DNA from: JBJFGR01 sp051892875
Lineage (GTDB): Bacteria; Pseudomonadota; Gammaproteobacteria; Enterobacterales; Succinivibrionaceae
DNA length: 25,412 bases
Reading direction: 5' to 3'
NCBI GenBank assembly: GCA_051892875.1
Contig: JBJFGR010000007.1
Location: 1 to 25,412, forward strand
A model generated the notes under the pieces. That model saw only the letters and a program-made list of their open reading frames with translations. It was not told where the DNA came from and made no database searches. Within the stretch, counting starts at the first letter, position 1. Every line of letters starts with the position of its first letter. The position numbers were made by a program, and so were the translations under genes. This document shows, one piece after another, positions 7,069 to 14,486 of the stretch.

Positions 7069-7817
7069 TGAGTGAATTGAAATTAGATAATATAAAAGAT
7101 AATTATCCTGAGTTATTCAATGATATGGCTAATATCAATGATAGCACAGATATTAAATATGAAGGTAGATGGGAAGGTAAAGTAATTAACAATAATGACC
7201 CAGAAAAATTAGGTCGTGTTCAAGTACAAATCTTTAACTTCTATGATGATCTTCCAAAAGATGGTATTCCTTGGGCAATTCCAGATATTTTATTCATCGG
7301 TTCTAAAGCAGGTAATTTCATTGTTCCAGAAAATGGAACATTAGTTTCAGGTTATTTTGACCAAGGTGATATTCATAAACCAATTTATGATAAGTTATCT
7401 TTCAATAAAGAAAGTATAAATAGTGGTGTTGCAGTTCAAAATGAAGATTATCCACATACGATGATCATCTTTCAAACTGATCAAGGTGATTACATGACTT
7501 TGAATAGAAAAACTGGTGAAATGACTTTATTACATAGAACAGGTGCATCATTGATATTCAAAGGTAATGGTGAAATTCAAATAGATACTGGTGTAGATGA
7601 AGAAGGAAATAATGGTGACTTAGTAATAAATGTTAATGGAAATTGTAAAATCAATTCTAATGGTGATACTGAAGTCACATCTATTGGAACTACAAAAGTA
7701 GATGGTCTACAAGTTGAATTAGGTAAAAATGCGGCAAAACAATTAGTCAATAATTTGCCCGCGTGTATCGTTACAGGGGCACCGCATTTTATTGGAAACA
7801 CAAATGTAAAATGTTAA
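7068..7817 (+). CDS. Central tail spike, OB-fold plus beta-helix (gp5/gpV/VgrG type)
   Basis: Residues about 30-110 form a phage OB-fold (YEGRWEGKVINNNDPEKLGR, VQVQIF, PWAIPD, PENGTLVSGYFDQGD), as in gp5, gpV and VgrG. Residues about 125-215 are a run of short alternating strands (DQGDYMTLNRKTGEMTLL, GEIQIDTG, NGDLVINVNGNCKI), fitting a triple-stranded beta-helix. The tip reads CIVTGAPHFIGNTNVKC and could bind metal at Cys/His. T4 gp5 has a lysozyme domain between OB and helix; it is absent here. Wall-acting domains instead appear in the two large downstream tail genes. Translationally coupled to the hub gene by TAATG. Confidence 0.8.
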   Translation: MSELKLDNIKDNYPELFNDMANINDSTDIKYEGRWEGKVINNNDPEKLGRVQVQIFNFYDDLPKDGIPWAIPDILFIGSKAGNFIVPENGTLVSGYFDQGDIHKPIYDKLSFNKESINSGVAVQNEDYPHTMIIFQTDQGDYMTLNRKTGEMTLLHRTGASLIFKGNGEIQIDTGVDEEGNNGDLVINVNGNCKINSNGDTEVTSIGTTKVDGLQVELGKNAAKQLVNNLPACIVTGAPHFIGNTNVKC

Positions 7818-7824
7818 GGTGAAT

Positions 7825-8106
7825 ATGATTAGAATAACAGTTGATAAAAATAATAAAAATGTTAAATTGAATTACGATGATACAGCTCATCAATTGAATG
7901 AATATACATTGTTCTTTAAAGAACACATGAGTAATCTAAGACAAAAGTATTTTGATATGATTAAGATATATTGGTATCTTCCATCAGATTGTTATGGCTT
8001 AGATAAACTTTGTGATGATATTTTTAGATCAGATTCAGAACATTTCAAATATATTAAAGAAGAAAAATCCCAATTTTCTACTGTTTACTGTTATGACAAT
8101 AAATAA
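7825..8106 (+). CDS. Unknown small protein between spike and tube-cap genes
   Basis: This 93-residue protein has an N-terminal beta hairpin (RITVDKNNKNVKLNYDD) followed by helices (HQLNEYTLFFKEHMSNLRQK) and a Cys-containing C-terminal half. I chose the ATG at 7825 over an in-frame GTG at 7819, because AAGG (7816-7819, overlapping the spike stop codon) lies 5 bases before that ATG. No family is recognised. Its position suggests a baseplate component or assembly factor. Confidence 0.6.
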   Translation: MIRITVDKNNKNVKLNYDDTAHQLNEYTLFFKEHMSNLRQKYFDMIKIYWYLPSDCYGLDKLCDDIFRSDSEHFKYIKEEKSQFSTVYCYDNK

Positions 8107-8109
8107 AGT

Positions 8110-10236
8110 ATGGGATTATCTGTTTATACATATTACGAAACATTCAAACCACATTTTAGTTTTAGATTTAAGGTAGATTTTCTTTCTAATCCTTCTTTAT
8201 ATAGATTAGTTCAAGATATAAAACTACCTTCTATTTCTATAAATGCTTCAGATGGTAAAAAACGATTTGGTCAGACCCAATTCGTTCTACCATTTTTTGA
8301 ATTTGGTGATCAAGAATTAGAAATAACATTTGTTGAAACAGATACAATGAAAGTATTAGACTATTTGACTAATAATTATAATTGGCCAAATCTTCCAAAT
8401 ACAGAAGATATAATAGTCACTGAATACGATGATACTCTACGTAATGTAATTAAAAGAACAAAATATACTATAACATTATTTAGTTATAGTGCACCACAAT
8501 GGCAAAATTCTGGTAGTCCATCTAATATGACTATCACTGCTACTTATATTGTTCGTTCTTCAAGAGATATTACAAAAGATGAATATGATTTATATAACTT
8601 GCCAATATATTCACCAGTTGTGGATATGGTTCAAGATATGAATGTAATTGGTTCATCTGTTGATGAAGGTAGTGCTGAAAGTGAATGGCAGAAATTCTTA
8701 GGTTCATTAAAAGATGAAGAAACTGAACTAGAGAAAAATGCTGAAGCAAATGCTGAATTAACAAGACAACGTATAGAGGCAGGTCAAAAGGCAATGAAGG
8801 TATTTACGGCAACTGAAACAAATACTAAAGCTAAAGAAAAAGAAAAAATATACGATGAGAAAAAGAAAGCATTCGATGATAGTATTGCTGAATATCTAGC
8901 TAATGCATATAATCAATTTACAGATAAACAAAAAGCAGATTATGAAAATGATGCATTTAAACGTTATTGTAATCAACAGATGTTTGGTACAAATCGTGAT
9001 TTTAGTATGATGACAGATGAAGAAAAAGCCGCTATGCGTAAAAAGTTTGACAATCTTTCTCAAACAGAAAAGATGATGTTAATTTATGACATTGAAACAG
9101 GTGATGGTTTAGATAAAAGAGAAATGGCATTTATTAACGCTGCACTTCAAATTTCTTTGGAAAATGAAGGATATTCTGATGAAGAATTAGAAGAAGCGTT
9201 TAATGCTGAAATGGGTTTATTAGCAGATAAAGCAAAAGAAATGGAAGATGCTAGAAAAGAAATGAATTATGCTATTCAACATCCTGAACAAGGAAATGGT
9301 GATGAAAAGCCAGGTGAAAAGCCAGGTGAAAAGCAAACAGGTACTATACCACAACAAGCTGGTGGTGCTCTTGCTCAAAGATTATCTGGTCATGCTTTAA
9401 ATGAATATAATGAATACATTAGTAAAATGAAAGCAAAATACAAAGACTTTGATGAAAATAAAGATGCATTCATTTTCTTTGATATTGCTTCTAATACAAA
9501 GTATGCTGTTAAGAATGGTCAGATAGTAAAAGAATATAATGCATATACTGCTGTTGATGATCCAACAAAAGGAGCAGGTGAAGCAACTGAAGGTGTTTAT
9601 GTTATTTCAGAAGAAACAGGTAAAGGTGGTAAACATAAATCAAGACAAAACAATGCTATTAATGGTATTAAATCATTTGGACTTGATGTTGATGTTATTT
9701 CTCAAGAAGTTGCATCAGGTAAATATAAAAATGTAAGAGATGCAATTAAAGGTCACGGTGTTTCAGAAGAAAAAATTAAAGCATGGGAAAATTCTCATAA
9801 AGATACATCTGGAAGTACTATGAAAGCTTCTCAAGGTCACTGGGACTATTTGAATTATTCAACTTATAGTAAAAACCTAATTGATGAAGGTAATGGTAAT
9901 ACTGGACGTGAAAATCAAGGCACTTATGGTATTCATTCTCACGTAAATTATAAAGAGAATGATATAAAAGTACTTGAATATGAAAAGAAAAAAGCAGCAG
10001 GAACTAATACTGCTCAAGATGATTTGGAGATTAGAAAGCACTTATCTAAATCTAAAGCAACTGAAGGATGTTCTATTATGACTGCTCAAGATATTGCATG
10101 GGAATCTGAATTCATTAAAGATAATGGAGGTAAAATATATCAATTTAATGCAAATGGTACTTCAAGTTATAATAAGAATAATGATAAAAATATTGATATA
10201 GCACAAGCTAATAAAAATAATAAGGTTAATGTATAA
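8110..10236 (+). CDS. Tube-cap-like tail protein fused to a YkuD-like L,D-transpeptidase domain
   Basis: This 708-residue protein has three parts. Residues about 10-165 look like the tube/tube-cap fold of contractile tails (SFRFKVDF, GQTQFVLPFFEFGDQELEIT, TATYIVRS), as in T4 gp48/gp54 (inference). Residues about 185-400 are long charged helices, ending in a GEKPGEKPGEK linker. Residues about 440-700 carry YkuD hallmarks: FIFFDIASNTKYAVKNGQIV, then TEGVYVIS (T493-E-G, matching TPxGxF), GTYGIHSH (H609, H611), and ATEGCSIM with candidate nucleophile Cys654 in an (S/T)xGC motif. The His-to-Cys distance is about 45 residues, longer than in short YkuD domains, so an insertion is likely. YkuD enzymes remodel peptidoglycan cross-links; here it could act at the cell wall during injection. 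The TAATG overlap with the next gene shows coupling. Confidence 0.65.
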   Translation: MGLSVYTYYETFKPHFSFRFKVDFLSNPSLYRLVQDIKLPSISINASDGKKRFGQTQFVLPFFEFGDQELEITFVETDTMKVLDYLTNNYNWPNLPNTEDIIVTEYDDTLRNVIKRTKYTITLFSYSAPQWQNSGSPSNMTITATYIVRSSRDITKDEYDLYNLPIYSPVVDMVQDMNVIGSSVDEGSAESEWQKFLGSLKDEETELEKNAEANAELTRQRIEAGQKAMKVFTATETNTKAKEKEKIYDEKKKAFDDSIAEYLANAYNQFTDKQKADYENDAFKRYCNQQMFGTNRDFSMMTDEEKAAMRKKFDNLSQTEKMMLIYDIETGDGLDKREMAFINAALQISLENEGYSDEELEEAFNAEMGLLADKAKEMEDARKEMNYAIQHPEQGNGDEKPGEKPGEKQTGTIPQQAGGALAQRLSGHALNEYNEYISKMKAKYKDFDENKDAFIFFDIASNTKYAVKNGQIVKEYNAYTAVDDPTKGAGEATEGVYVISEETGKGGKHKSRQNNAINGIKSFGLDVDVISQEVASGKYKNVRDAIKGHGVSEEKIKAWENSHKDTSGSTMKASQGHWDYLNYSTYSKNLIDEGNGNTGRENQGTYGIHSHVNYKENDIKVLEYEKKKAAGTNTAQDDLEIRKHLSKSKATEGCSIMTAQDIAWESEFIKDNGGKIYQFNANGTSSYNKNNDKNIDIAQANKNNKVNV
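9310..9333 (+). repeat. 12-bp tandem repeat in the Pro/Gly/Lys linker
   Basis: Two copies of CCAGGTGAAAAG in tandem encode the PGEKPGEK linker between the helical region and the transpeptidase-like domain. The repeat is in frame and could vary in copy number. Confidence 0.6.
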
Positions 10237-12105
10237 TGAGTTTATCTGTATTTTCACATGATATATCCATAAAATTACCTGACACTTTTATTGTCAGTAT
10301 TAAATGGAATAAAACAGACAGTGACTACACTGTCTTAAGAAGTTGTACTCAGTTTCAACCTCCTGTTGTGAAATACAAAAAAGAAATTCAAAACTTTGGT
10401 AATAATGGATGGGCATTTGTAATTCCTGAATGGGAAGTAGATGATGTATCTTTTACTTTTAATGAAGATACAAATTTCTCTATATCTAAGTTATTATCAC
10501 ATGCTATGCAATACCTATTTGATTTCTCTGATGATAAATGGTATTATAAAGAAAATAATATCTATGAAATACTCGTAGATGTTTATGATAATAACTTTAA
10601 TAAAATAATATATCGTTATACTTATAGATATTTGAAATTAGTCAAATATGAAAATTATCAATTAGACTATTCTAATGATGCACTTACAACACTTTCATTA
10701 ACATTCTCATTCATGTATGCTAATGAACAAGCTTGTGATATTGATCCAAATAGTTCTAATGTTCCTGATATTACTGATACTACACAAAATGCAGCTCCAG
10801 CTACAAGTTTATCTCAAGACATTGCTCAAGATTATAATAAACCTGCAATGAAACCTGAAGATGCTAATTCAAATACACAACAAGATCGTAGCAATCAGCA
10901 AACGTCTGAACAAGCTGCAGCTAAAACACTTGAATCTNNNNNNNNNNNNNNNNNNNNNNNNNNNNNNNNNNNNNNNNNNNNNNNNNNNNNNNNNNNNNNN
11001 NNNNNNNNNNNNNNNNNNNNNNNNNNNNNNNNNNNNNCAGAAATCTGAATCTAAACAGACTCCTAAGACTGAACAAGTTCAGACTCCTGCTGCAGATAAA
11101 CAAGAAACAAATAATGACAAAGATATTGTATTAGATAATGTTGAATCTCAGAAATCTGAATCTAAACAGACTCCTAAGACTGAACAAGTTCAGACTCCTG
11201 CTGTTAAAGCACCCGAAAGTGATGACCAACAAATTGTATTGGATAATGTTAATAATAAGGCAAATGAAGGAACTGGTGCAAAGAAAACTAAAGAAACCGC
11301 TGCTACAAATCCTGTAGATTTGAGTAAACTATCTGGTAATGATAGAATTGATGAACTTGCATATAGAATGATGAGAGGTCAATTAGATAATGGTAAACTT
11401 CGTTATGATAAGACTTATAAAGCAGGTTATACTGAATCTGAAAGAGCAGCTGCTCAAAGTATTGTCAATCAGAAGGATTGGGAAGGTCTTAAAAAACGTC
11501 ATGATGCAAGAGTTGCAAATAAAGATACTCACTACTCAACTGCTGCAGAAACAGAAGTTGCTAAGACTGACTATACACCAAATAAAGATATAGCTCAATC
11601 AAGAAGTGCTGATATTGTATCTCCAGCATCTCAATCTACTGGTGGTCAATCTGCTGCTGACGCTGCTGCTAAGGCAAGACTTGCTGCTGAACAGAGAAAT
11701 AAATCTCAAGATGTCGCAGTCAATACAAAACCTGTAGAAAAGAAACAAGAAGCTCAACCAAAACAAGAAACTACTAAAGTTGCTCATCCTGAACCACAGA
11801 AATCTGAAGAAAAGAAACAACCAAAACAAGAAGCAACACAAGTAGCTAAAGCTTCACCTAAAATTAGTGAAGAAAAACTTGAAAAAGCTGGTATTTCTAA
11901 AGCAAATAAAAATGAAAGAAAATATCGAGGCTTAACTTCTACACAGTGGGGTGAAATTGCAGCAAGAAAAGACTTACAAGATGGTCTAAGAAAAGATGGT
12001 AAAGGCGCTAATTATGATATATTATATGCAAATGGTGACATAGATAAAACTAAATTTGATAGCGGTTATAAGAGTTATATGGAGAAAAATAAAAAACCTA
12101 CCTAA
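10236..12105 (+). CDS. Second tube-cap-like tail protein with repetitive linker and Cpl-7-like motif (interrupted by assembly gap)
   Basis: I read one gene across the 100-N gap. The upstream frame ends on a complete codon at 10937, the downstream frame opens at 11038, and both show the same Gln/Lys/Ser/Thr/Pro-rich style. The written N count shifts the frame, so the true gap must be a multiple of three. Residues 1-170 resemble a tube-cap fold (VSIKWNKTDSDY, GWAFVIPEWEVDDVSFTF, LTTLSLTFSFMY), parallel to the preceding protein. A linker follows with near-identical 37-residue units. Near 11335-11475 the protein reads IDELAYRMMRGQLDNGKLRY, then AGY and QSIVNQ. This resembles the CW_7/Cpl-7 wall-binding repeat (IDxLAxxVIxGxxGNGxxR...AGY...VQxxVN). 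The C-terminal 70 residues are basic. A terminator follows. Real length unknown. Confidence 0.6.
10938..11037. other. Assembly gap (100 N)
   Basis: Exactly 100 N, the conventional placeholder for a gap of unknown length. The sequence just before (GAATCT) and just after (CAGAAATCTGAATCT) equals the internal junction at 11143-11157. The gap therefore lies in a tandem repeat and probably hides further copies. Confidence 0.95.
11038..11203 (+). repeat. 111-bp-period tandem repeat in the linker-coding region
   Basis: A 55-base block at 11038-11092 recurs without change at 11149-11203, a period of 111 bases or 37 codons. The intervening IVLDNV-coding segment recurs in diverged form at 11233. The N gap abuts the first copy. 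Confidence 0.85.
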
Positions 12106-12130
12106 TATAGCTCCAGAATATAAAATAATA

Positions 12131-12164
12131 GAGGATGATAGTTTTATCATCCTCTTCTTTATTT
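12131..12164 (+). terminator. Terminator of the tail operon
   Basis: A perfect 10-bp stem GAGGATGATA/TATCATCCTC with loop GTTT (12131-12154) is followed by TTCTTTATTT. It lies 25 bases after the last tail gene. Confidence 0.85.
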
Positions 12165-12169
12165 AAGCC

Positions 12170-12185
12170 CAGAAAGCGCTTTCTG
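12170..12185. other. Perfect 16-bp palindrome between convergent operons
   Basis: CAGAAAGCGCTTTCTG is self-complementary, and outer GC/GC pairs extend it to 22 bp with one mismatch. It is GC-richer than its surroundings, lacks a loop, and sits 5 bases after the sigma-factor stop codon (on the minus strand). It may be part of the minus-strand terminator or a protein-binding site. Confidence 0.45.
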
Positions 12186-12190
12186 CGCAA

Positions 12191-12826
12191 CTAATCGTAT
12201 GCTATATTACCTTCACCATCCATAGGGTCATCTAAGGTATTAATATTGTTATAAAAATCCAATCCAGAAATCTCTCTTGAGGCAATCTTCTTCTGTTCCT
12301 TTAAATCCATTCTAATTGAATTTGTCACTACCTGTGTAGTATATGCGAATGCTGATGAATTTGCCTCTGTATCATAACGGTTAATATATCTAAATAAAGT
12401 CATCAATGCATTCTGCTTAATATCATTAATATCTTCAGGGTCTTTACTTGCAACCAACTTAAATGATATTACACGACCATCAATAATCTTAATAAATGCT
12501 TCACAAAGATTTGCCTTTACAATATTGAATTCACTATCATATTTTCTTCTTGCTTCAGGAGTCCAAACTGAATAGTAATCTTTTCTTAGCTTATTAATAT
12601 GCTTGACTTTATTTAAGATAAACTTCTTACAACGGTCATACTTATCTTTCTTAATCTTATTTGTGTTATATGAATTCTCTAACTTGCTTAGATATTCTGC
12701 ACACCATGACCCATTATCTTGATAATTCATTTCATTGTATTTACGAATTAACTCTCTCAAATAGGCATTATTAATATAACCATCTGACTTATCTACTTTT
12801 AATTTTTCTAAATCTACTTCACTCAT
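12191..12826 (-). CDS. Late-transcription sigma factor, T4 gp55-like
   Basis: Residues about 125-185 match the core of sigma region 2 as kept in gp55. DINDIKQNALMTLFRYINRYD is followed by SSAFAYTTQVVTNSIRMDLK, where the aromatic FAYTTQVVTNSI helix corresponds to the -10-recognising and core-binding helix pair. Regions 3 and 4 are absent, as in gp55 (about 185 residues in T4; 211 here). The N-terminal half is basic and helical (KIKKDKYDRCKKFILNKVKH). T4 gp55 directs host RNA polymerase to TATAAATA late promoters, and several such elements are present in this window, which supports the call. GAGAGG lies 6 bases before the ATG. The C-terminus is acidic. Confidence 0.7.
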   Translation of the reverse strand: MSEVDLEKLKVDKSDGYINNAYLRELIRKYNEMNYQDNGSWCAEYLSKLENSYNTNKIKKDKYDRCKKFILNKVKHINKLRKDYYSVWTPEARRKYDSEFNIVKANLCEAFIKIIDGRVISFKLVASKDPEDINDIKQNALMTLFRYINRYDTEANSSAFAYTTQVVTNSIRMDLKEQKKIASREISGLDFYNNINTLDDPMDGEGNIAYD

Positions 12827-12880
12827 AAAAATCCTCTCAATATGTTATTGTTTATTTCTAAGATAAAATATAAGAAAATA

Positions 12881-12911
12881 AAAACAAATCCACTTTCCAT
12901 GGATTTGTTTT
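12881..12911. terminator. Hairpin terminator
   Basis: AAAACAAATCCA (12881-12892) pairs with TGGATTTGTTTT (12900-12911) across a 7-base loop. It lies downstream of the minus-strand gene that ends at 12934, with GTTTTTATTTTC following on that strand. Confidence 0.8.
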
Positions 12912-12933
12912 TTTCCAATATTTAATGTGCTTA

Positions 12934-13836
12934 TTAAATTCTTGGATGTTTAACATTGCTTGTGGAAGGTGTATGAGCGTTTGTTTGTGACTTTGCCTTT
13001 GCAATTTCCTTCTGAGTTTCAGCATTTTCATCTTTAATCATCTTGTTGACAATTTCTTGTTCAATTTCTACTTCCATCCAAGGCCAATCATCTGTGATCT
13101 GCAAATTTGCATACTTTGCAATACGTGTAATTAGTTCCAAAATTTCCTTAATAGAAGTATGTGTGAACATATTTTCATCAGCAACAATTAGCTTAACATC
13201 TGTGATTTCACCACATATAGGACATTTAACTTGTATTGTTTTATGCATACCACATTTCATGTTATCAATTGTATACTTTAATTTCACAAAGTCCATACCT
13301 TGTAAATTCATAATAAATCTTGCTTTATCTTGCAATGAGTTATCTGTATCAATATACAAAGCTAAATCTAAAAATTCATCATTCTCAACTAATCGTGCAT
13401 CTTTCAAATCTTTAATAGTTGGATGTTTTAATGGAATAGTTATATTTAATCCATCTAAGAAACATGTATCTGATTTAGATTTAATGTAATCAGTTTTAAA
13501 TGAATTCAATTTAACTTCTTGTTCAATAGAATTTTTACATGTTGGACATTCTGGTATTTTTATTTGATAACCAGATGAACGAATAAATGTATTAGTTCTT
13601 AACCAGAATAACAAATATTCTCTATCTGCTAATAATATATCTTCAAATTTAAGATGTTTTAATTTAAGACATCTTTGTAATAATTCATTTGTAATAGTAA
13701 TTGCATTTGATTTATTAAATGTAGCTAAATACTTTACATCACGAACCGTCATAGTTCTAATACGTATTTCAGTATCAAGACTATAATATTGCCCTAATGA
13801 AGGCAAATCATTAAATTCAATTTTCCAATAATTCAT
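12934..13836 (-). CDS. Zinc-ribbon baseplate assembly-like protein (T4 gp26/gp51 type)
   Basis: This 300-residue protein opens with FNDLPSLGQYYSLDTEIRIR, the start typical of T4-like baseplate hub assembly proteins (DLPSKGKFY...IxVR). LADREYLLFWLRTNTF follows, near residues 68-83. Two CxxC pairs, CPTC (about 96-99) and CPICG (about 206-210), with nearby Cys/His could form a split zinc ribbon. The C-terminus is Lys/Asn/Thr-rich and probably disordered. The start overlaps the preceding gene by four bases (ATGA), so it is translationally coupled behind the unknown hydrophobic protein and the terminase C half. Assignment to the gp26/gp51 family is by motif memory, not alignment; an unrelated zinc-binding phage protein is possible. 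Confidence 0.5.
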   Translation of the reverse strand: MNYWKIEFNDLPSLGQYYSLDTEIRIRTMTVRDVKYLATFNKSNAITITNELLQRCLKLKHLKFEDILLADREYLLFWLRTNTFIRSSGYQIKIPECPTCKNSIEQEVKLNSFKTDYIKSKSDTCFLDGLNITIPLKHPTIKDLKDARLVENDEFLDLALYIDTDNSLQDKARFIMNLQGMDFVKLKYTIDNMKCGMHKTIQVKCPICGEITDVKLIVADENMFTHTSIKEILELITRIAKYANLQITDDWPWMEVEIEQEIVNKMIKDENAETQKEIAKAKSQTNAHTPSTSNVKHPRI

Positions 13837-14486
13837 GGAGTACCTATCACTGTTGCTACGGTTTTAACTTGACAAGATCCAGCTAATACACCTCCTGATG
13901 AAATTGGACCACCAATAACCATTGTACCAAATAAACTGCAAAATGCTTGAACTAAATACTTATCTAGCACATCATAAAATATACCTTGTTTATCTACATA
14001 AGTTTGAGGGTCTATCTTTTTTAATTCAGCCCAACAGTCTGCTCCTGCTTTTGCAAATACTGCTGTCACTGATCCCATAGTACTTGTAAACTTCAATATT
14101 TGTGGAGTCAAAATATATGGAACCAATATTTTACCTGCTTTGAAACCTAAACTAACTGATAAAGGTTGTTCTAATCTACCTCCAATTAAAGTAAATAATG
14201 CAATTACTGAAGTCATACCTGTGCATGCCGCTTGAACATCTATAGAAGTAAATATGACTTGTGTTAATACTTCACCACCAACACCTACCATTGGATATGA
14301 AGTAGTTCCTGGACCTACTACTTGACCAGACCAAGAGAATTGCACCATATCAAATAAATTACTAATAGCAAGCGTCATAGCATTTGCCATATCTATTTTC
14401 CAAGTGCTTTTTTCTAATTCTGGACTTGCTCCATTCATAGTAGGTTTCATATAGCTTTTCAATAATGATGGAACTGTTTTTTGCAT
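13833..14486 (-). CDS. Unknown hydrophobic Gly-rich phage protein
   Basis: This 217-residue protein is rich in Gly, Ala, Thr and Val, with several hydrophobic stretches (GMTSVIALFTLIGG near residues 90-103; FCSLFGTMVIGGPISSGG near 181-198). The N-terminus is polar (MQKTVPSLLKSYMKPTM). The hydrophobic runs are short and Ser/Gly-broken, more like a virion structural protein or tightly packed oligomer than a true membrane protein. I cannot name a family. Its ATG overlaps the stop codon of the terminase C-half gene (TAATG) and its stop overlaps the next start, so its synthesis is coupled to both, suggesting a morphogenesis role. Confidence 0.6.
   Translation of the reverse strand: MQKTVPSLLKSYMKPTMNGASPELEKSTWKIDMANAMTLAISNLFDMVQFSWSGQVVGPGTTSYPMVGVGGEVLTQVIFTSIDVQAACTGMTSVIALFTLIGGRLEQPLSVSLGFKAGKILVPYILTPQILKFTSTMGSVTAVFAKAGADCWAELKKIDPQTYVDKQGIFYDVLDKYLVQAFCSLFGTMVIGGPISSGGVLAGSCQVKTVATVIGTP

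Noticed and set aside
7819..7824. GTG start at 7819 for the small protein after the spike
   Set aside because: The AAGG at 7816-7819 overlaps that GTG and is properly spaced for the ATG at 7825.
10236..12105. Two separate genes on either side of the N run
   Set aside because: The apparent frame change comes only from the arbitrary 100-N length. Both flanks end on whole codons and share the repeat junction.
13043..13489. 148-codon plus-strand ORF opposite the zinc-ribbon protein gene
   Set aside because: It is low-complexity Ser/Ile/Phe sequence antisense to a gene with conserved CxxC motifs and coupled starts; it is a shadow.
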